DNA of 9,563 nucleotides from Candidatus Shapirobacteria bacterium CG06_land_8_20_14_3_00_40_12 (GTDB lineage Bacteria > Patescibacteriota > Microgenomatia > UBA12405). The position numbers were made by a program, and so were the translations under genes. The notes beneath the pieces were generated by a model. That model did not search any database and was not told where the DNA came from. It was given only the letters and a program-made list of their open reading frames with translations. Shown here piece after piece: positions 6,714-9,563 of this stretch. The stretch's first letter is position 1. Every line of letters begins with the position of its first letter. The stretch covers positions 1 to 9,563 of the forward strand of contig PEWA01000053.1 of assembly GCA_002780135.1 (NCBI GenBank). The letters run 5' to 3'.

Positions 6714-6721
6714 GTTATACT
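6714..6721. promoter_or_regulatory. Overlapping divergent -10 elements between glyA and the 99-aa gene
   Basis: The 43-base gap between the two divergent genes contains TATACT on the plus strand (6716-6721), one mismatch from consensus and 16 bases before the ATG at 6738. On the minus strand it contains TATAAC (6719-6714), 19 bases before the glyA ATG. The two boxes overlap, so the genes may compete for RNA polymerase. I see no convincing -35 on either side. Confidence 0.35.
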
Positions 6722-6737
6722 CTGGCTAACACTAAAT

Positions 6738-7037
6738 ATGTCTGTCATTGTTCATCACATGGAAACAGGTAAGACTCGATTGTTTGAATCTGGTTATTTA
6801 AATACAACAGGAGAACCGGTTGATCCCCGAAAGGTAACGGGTAACCAAGGATTTATTCATATTCATCAAACTCCAATCTTACTCAAAGATCCAATCTACG
6901 CCTTTATTAGACCAAGCGGAAATAATAAAGAAATTGACTTAAGAGCGGGGGACATAACCGGACCGATAAGTTTAAACGATGGAAAAAATAGACTTATCAT
7001 TATGGCCACTGACTATCCTGAAATAATCAGACGTTAA
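6738..7037 (+). CDS. Small protein of unknown function (99 aa)
   Basis: From ATG 6738 the frame encodes 99 residues (starts MSVIVHHMETG, ends YPEIIRR). The frame stays open further upstream, to an ATG at 6570, but that part lies antisense within glyA, so I chose the first ATG outside it; ATG 6759 is an alternative. There is no signal peptide or membrane helix. The sequence has alternating hydrophobic strands (GFIHIHQTPILL, PIYAFIRPSG, NRLIIMATDY) suggesting a small beta-rich domain, and HIHQ could bind metal, but I recognise no family. A TATACT box lies 16 bases upstream. Its stop and that of the converging tmk remnant share the four bases TTAA. G and C are equal on the plus strand here, unlike both flanks, which may reflect different ancestry. 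It could still be a non-coding open frame. Confidence 0.6.
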   Translation: MSVIVHHMETGKTRLFESGYLNTTGEPVDPRKVTGNQGFIHIHQTPILLKDPIYAFIRPSGNNKEIDLRAGDITGPISLNDGKNRLIIMATDYPEIIRR

Positions 7038-7598
7038 TTTTTCCTCTCAACCTTCTCCCACACCATCTTAAAAATTTCCTCCGGCGGCAACATTTTGCCG
7101 TTTTGGCAACACTCCACTCCCACCCACCAACCAGGATTTTCGTTAATCATTCGCCGATACTCTTCTGCCGCCCTCATTTGATGATTAAAATCCTCCTCCG
7201 CCTGATCCATATTTTTACCATCGGTATATTTTCTTTTTTGTTTATTTAAAATATTTTGTCGGCAAACTTCCGGATCAACAAATAGGACAATTACCAAATC
7301 CGGTTTCAATATTTTCATTTCCTGCCACCCCATCCGCCATACCCACTCCCGATATTTGTCCTGTTTCTCACCCGTCATTTTGGCCACTTGATGAACATTC
7401 TGCCTACCAACTTCCCCCATTCACTGCTCTCATACCGGGGATAATCGTCCACCTCTACCTTGTAGCCTTTTTCAAATCCTTTTTAGTAACTGCATATCCC
7501 CTCTGACTTAATTCTTCCCTTAATAGTGTCGACTGAATTGATTTGCCACTGCCATCAATTCCCTCGATTACAATAAATTTGCCTTTAATTTTCTTCAT
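7034..7598 (-). pseudogene. tmk: Broken thymidylate kinase gene (two frame breaks and an internal deletion)
   Basis: Thymidylate kinase phosphorylates dTMP to dTDP. The first frame (ATG at 7598) gives a normal N-terminus with the P-loop EGIDGSGKS (12-20), but ends at a TAG (7457-7455). Shifting frame near 7476 restores the expected DDYPRYESSEWGKLVGR. A second shift near 7400 is needed to reach NVHQVAKMTGEKQDKYREW, then LKPDLVIVLFVDPEV and the normal C-terminus to 7034. Between GKLVGR and NVHQ, roughly 40-50 residues present in normal enzymes are missing, including the Arg that contacts dTMP and the DRYxxS motif. The C-terminal piece alone (from ATG 7420) lacks the P-loop and cannot be a kinase. 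The start overlaps the thyX stop as ATGA, so it was once translationally coupled. Loss of function is strongly supported unless the assembly is wrong; another tmk may exist elsewhere. Confidence 0.88.
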
Positions 7599-8287
7599 TC
7601 CCTTTTTTTTAATTCTCCGCCTAGTTTTTTATAAAGTCCACAAAACAGATCCCCTTCCCAACAAATTTTTTGGGTCACACAACTGGCTCCCGCTTTCCCA
7701 AAAATTATTGGGGCTATTTTTTTGACCTCGACCAACATTCGGTTAGCCATTTCCCGTATCTCCCATTGAGCCCGCTGACAGCATCACAATGTAAAGAAAT
7801 GTAGCAACGCCCGAGCGTTCATGGTAATTACTGCCTTCACCTGCAACGACTGCGGCTGAACCATTCTGACATCTTCAGCCTTAAAACCCATCTCCAATAA
7901 TTCATTGTAAAAACCCTGACAACTCATTAAGTATTTTTTATATCTCTTTAAAACTTCCTTATTTTTTATCACATCCGGCGGGATGGTATATTTGGCTTTA
8001 CCTCTCTTGACATATCTTCCTGATTGAATCGAATAAGAAGCCGTCCTGTATCTCACCGGTTAAATTTCAGTAGCCCGGGAAATCCCTTCCACCGCAAAGG
8101 TAAAAGAGGCATGTTTCGGGGTGGAGGTATGCCCCGAAGCCATTACCTGGGCAATTAATCTCTTTCGGGTTTCCATGTCCGTCTTCTTTTTTAAATCCGC
8201 TGCCCCGACACTGCTGTAGCACTGACGAATTGCCGCCATTACCACCGCCTCCGGATTTTTGGTAAAAGAAATTAGTTTGACTTTCAT
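7595..8287 (-). pseudogene. thyX: Flavin-dependent thymidylate synthase with two in-frame stop codons
   Basis: ThyX makes dTMP from dUMP using methylene-tetrahydrofolate, FAD and NADPH. The 231-codon frame is continuous in one phase except for TAA at codon 76 (8062-8060) and TGA at codon 168 (7786-7784). Reading through gives all family landmarks: MAAIRQCYSS (17-26), SFTFAVEGISRA, the signature R(H)RX7S as RYR at 79-81 with Ser89, SGRYVKRG, EDVRMVQPQS, TMNARALLHFFTL, then CCQRAQWEIR and a cysteine-containing tail, ending in TGA at 7597-7595. The first stop replaces the Gln usually found just before the VRHR motif (CAA to TAA); the second replaces the Arg of HFxxLRCC (CGA to TGA). His to Tyr in the signature also fits a C-to-T change. 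The start overlaps the prs stop as ATGA. The pieces cannot act separately, as both are needed for the active site. Confidence 0.9.
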
Positions 8288-9243
8288 AGTTTTCTTTTCT
8301 TATCCTCCCATTTAAACAATTCTCCCAAAGACCTCTCCAGGTGAATCCGTTTTATTATTTTAGCCAGAAGTGGCGCCACCGACAAAATTTCCATTTTATC
8401 GGTTATCTTCCCCTCCAGTGGTAAAGTATCAGTCAGTAATATTTTTGAAACACAACTGTCACTTAACTTTTTAGTTGCTTCACCCGATAGTACCGCATGA
8501 GTCGCACACACCAATACTTCAACCGCCCCCATCTTTTTCAATGTCTCTGCCGCCACTACCATCGAACCTCCGGTATCAACCATGTCATCAATAATCACTG
8601 CTACCTTGTTTTTTATATCTCCCACAACTGTCATTACCTCAGCCATATTGTGTTGTCGTCTAACTTTATCTATCACCGCAATTGGTAAACCCAAAAGGTC
8701 TGCCAACTTGTTGGCCCTCTTTAACCCTCCTATATCCGGTGATACTATCACCATTTCCTTTTTGCCATATTTCTTTTTCAAATACTTGGCAAACAGAGGA
8801 TAAGCCACAAAGTGATCCACCGGCATATCATAAAATCCCTGAATTTGGTCAGAGTGTAAATCCACTGTCACCAATCTGTTAATTCCTGCCACCGTCAACA
8901 AGTCAGCAATAAGCTTTGCTGAAATCGGTTCTCTCGATTCAATTTTTCTGTCTTGCCTCGAATAACATAGTAATGGCGATATTAAGTTAATTCTTCCCAC
9001 CGAAGATCTTTTTAGAGCATCAATTATTAGAAGTACCTCTACCAAATTTTCATTGGCCGGTGCTCCCAAACTCTGAATAATATAAATGTCTCCACCCCTA
9101 ACCTTGTTTTTTACCCGAACATATATTTCCCCATTAGCAAACCTTTTATCATCAATCGGAATCAGAGGAATTTTTAAAATATCACTCACTCTCTGAGCCA
9201 ATACCAGGCTACAACTTCCAGAAATTAATTGCAGTTTGCTCAT
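8284..9243 (-). CDS. prs: Ribose-phosphate pyrophosphokinase (PRPP synthetase)
   Basis: This enzyme transfers pyrophosphate from ATP to ribose 5-phosphate to make PRPP, the precursor of purines, pyrimidines, NAD, histidine and tryptophan. The 319-residue length is normal. Motifs in order are RFANGEIYV (34-42), CYSRQDRK (93-100, usually YARQDRK), the divalent-ion and ATP-binding TVDLHSDQIQGF (126-137, His130), SPDIGGLKRA (168-177), the flexible-loop DKVRR (192-196) and the PRPP-binding VIIDDMVDTGGSM (216-228). All catalytic features are intact. It is the first intact member of a minus-strand series; its TGA overlaps the thyX ATG as ATGA, showing that thyX was co-translated with it. The start codon follows CGGGGT with almost no spacing and I see no clear promoter in the 67 bases to the SIMPL gene upstream. 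Confidence 0.97.
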   Translation of the reverse strand: MSKLQLISGSCSLVLAQRVSDILKIPLIPIDDKRFANGEIYVRVKNKVRGGDIYIIQSLGAPANENLVEVLLIIDALKRSSVGRINLISPLLCYSRQDRKIESREPISAKLIADLLTVAGINRLVTVDLHSDQIQGFYDMPVDHFVAYPLFAKYLKKKYGKKEMVIVSPDIGGLKRANKLADLLGLPIAVIDKVRRQHNMAEVMTVVGDIKNKVAVIIDDMVDTGGSMVVAAETLKKMGAVEVLVCATHAVLSGEATKKLSDSCVSKILLTDTLPLEGKITDKMEILSVAPLLAKIIKRIHLERSLGELFKWEDKKRKL

Positions 9244-9310
9244 ACCCCGATTCTGAACCTAAAAAACTCATCTGTAAATTGGAACAAAGCCAGTCAGATT
9301 TCTTGGTCTT

Positions 9311-9563
9311 TTATCTCAATTCAAATACCACTGTTACCGTCTGGGTCACTGTCCCGCTACCCGTCTCCATCGGTGCTCCGCCGCCACCCTCAGCTCCTCG
9401 GGAGGAATACATCGGATAATAATTACTGGTGGCTGACCCCTCACTCACCGAAATCACCTTACCCAACTTTCTTCCCGACGACTTAGCCATTATTTCTGCC
9501 TTATCTTTAGCGTCTAATATCGCCTTATTAAACAATTCTTTTTCCGCTTCTGAAGTGTTATCA
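9311..9563 (-). CDS. SIMPL-domain (DUF541) protein, C-terminal part
   Basis: The frame is open to the window edge; the visible 83 residues are the C-terminal end of a longer gene. An earlier TTG at 9535 lies inside a helix and is unlikely to be the start. The helix EAEKELFNKAILDAKDKAEI, the following AKSSGRKLGKVISVSEG, the glycine-rich variable loop and the terminal strand TVTQTVTVVFELR match the end of SIMPL (periplasmic immunogenic 26-kDa-like) domains, which are normally exported or membrane-anchored and oligomeric. Their role is poorly known; some are linked to oxidative stress. It lies 67 bases upstream of prs on the same strand. Confidence 0.8.
   Translation of the reverse strand, partial: DNTSEAEKELFNKAILDAKDKAEIMAKSSGRKLGKVISVSEGSATSNYYPMYSSRGAEGGGGAPMETGSGTVTQTVTVVFELR

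Noticed and set aside
6570..6737. Longer N-terminus for the 99-residue gene
   Set aside because: The upstream part lies antisense to the conserved N-terminus of glyA and has no plausible protein character.
7034..7420. Functional short kinase from ATG 7420
   Set aside because: It lacks the P-loop and the DRY region, and its first residues are an out-of-frame reading of GKLVGR.
7784..7786. UGA recoding as a sense codon, as in Gracilibacteria or Absconditabacteria
   Set aside because: Those lineages read UGA as Gly, but this site needs Arg; thyX also has a TAA inside it, and prs uses TGA as a true stop.
7784..8287. Two separate genes or a split thymidylate synthase
   Set aside because: The halves are in the same frame, separated by one stop codon, and the break is within the active-site signature; a third conserved piece follows the second stop.

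Overview
The window looks like part of a small-genome bacterial chromosome, most likely a Candidate Phyla Radiation (Patescibacteria, Microgenomates-like) lineage. This placement is inferred from gene content and style: tightly packed genes that often overlap, an SD-poor translation pattern with -10 boxes almost touching start codons, a GT2 gene beside a very large multi-spanning sugar-transferase-like protein, and a compact set of nucleotide and one-carbon genes. No rRNA or other taxonomic marker is present, so the placement is tentative. TGA is used as an ordinary stop (prs, end of thyX).

Left part (1-820): the 3' end of an unrecognised, cysteine-containing, probably exported protein, followed by a strong 11-bp perfect inverted repeat, a purine-rich tract, and a complete hammerhead self-cleaving ribozyme (type III topology, 760-816). 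The ribozyme ends 4 bases before the ATG of a family-2 glycosyltransferase. This is the most striking element of the window. Base composition and strand skew here differ from everything to the right.

Centre-left (821-4318): a GT2 glycosyltransferase and, 6 bases later, an 870-residue multi-spanning membrane protein resembling GT-C/YfhO-type transferases. Together they suggest assembly of a surface glycan or lipid-linked sugar. A small ribbon-helix-helix antitoxin-like gene lies on the opposite strand, overlaps the 3' end of the membrane gene, and has no toxin partner. Its promoter contains an inverted repeat fitting autoregulation.

Centre-right (4543-7037): a D-Ala-D-Ala-ligase-like ATP-grasp enzyme (+), converging on and overlapping glyA (serine hydroxymethyltransferase, -). 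glyA diverges from a 99-residue unknown gene (+) with an atypical base skew.

Right part (7034-9563, minus strand): the end of a SIMPL-domain gene, then a translationally coupled series prs - thyX - tmk joined by ATGA stop/start overlaps. prs is intact. thyX carries two in-frame nonsense codons at conserved positions, and tmk carries two frame breaks plus loss of a central segment. The two genes that make and phosphorylate dTMP therefore both look dead, while glyA, which supplies the methylene-tetrahydrofolate that ThyX would use, is intact. This points to recent loss of local dTMP synthesis, or to a damaged assembly.
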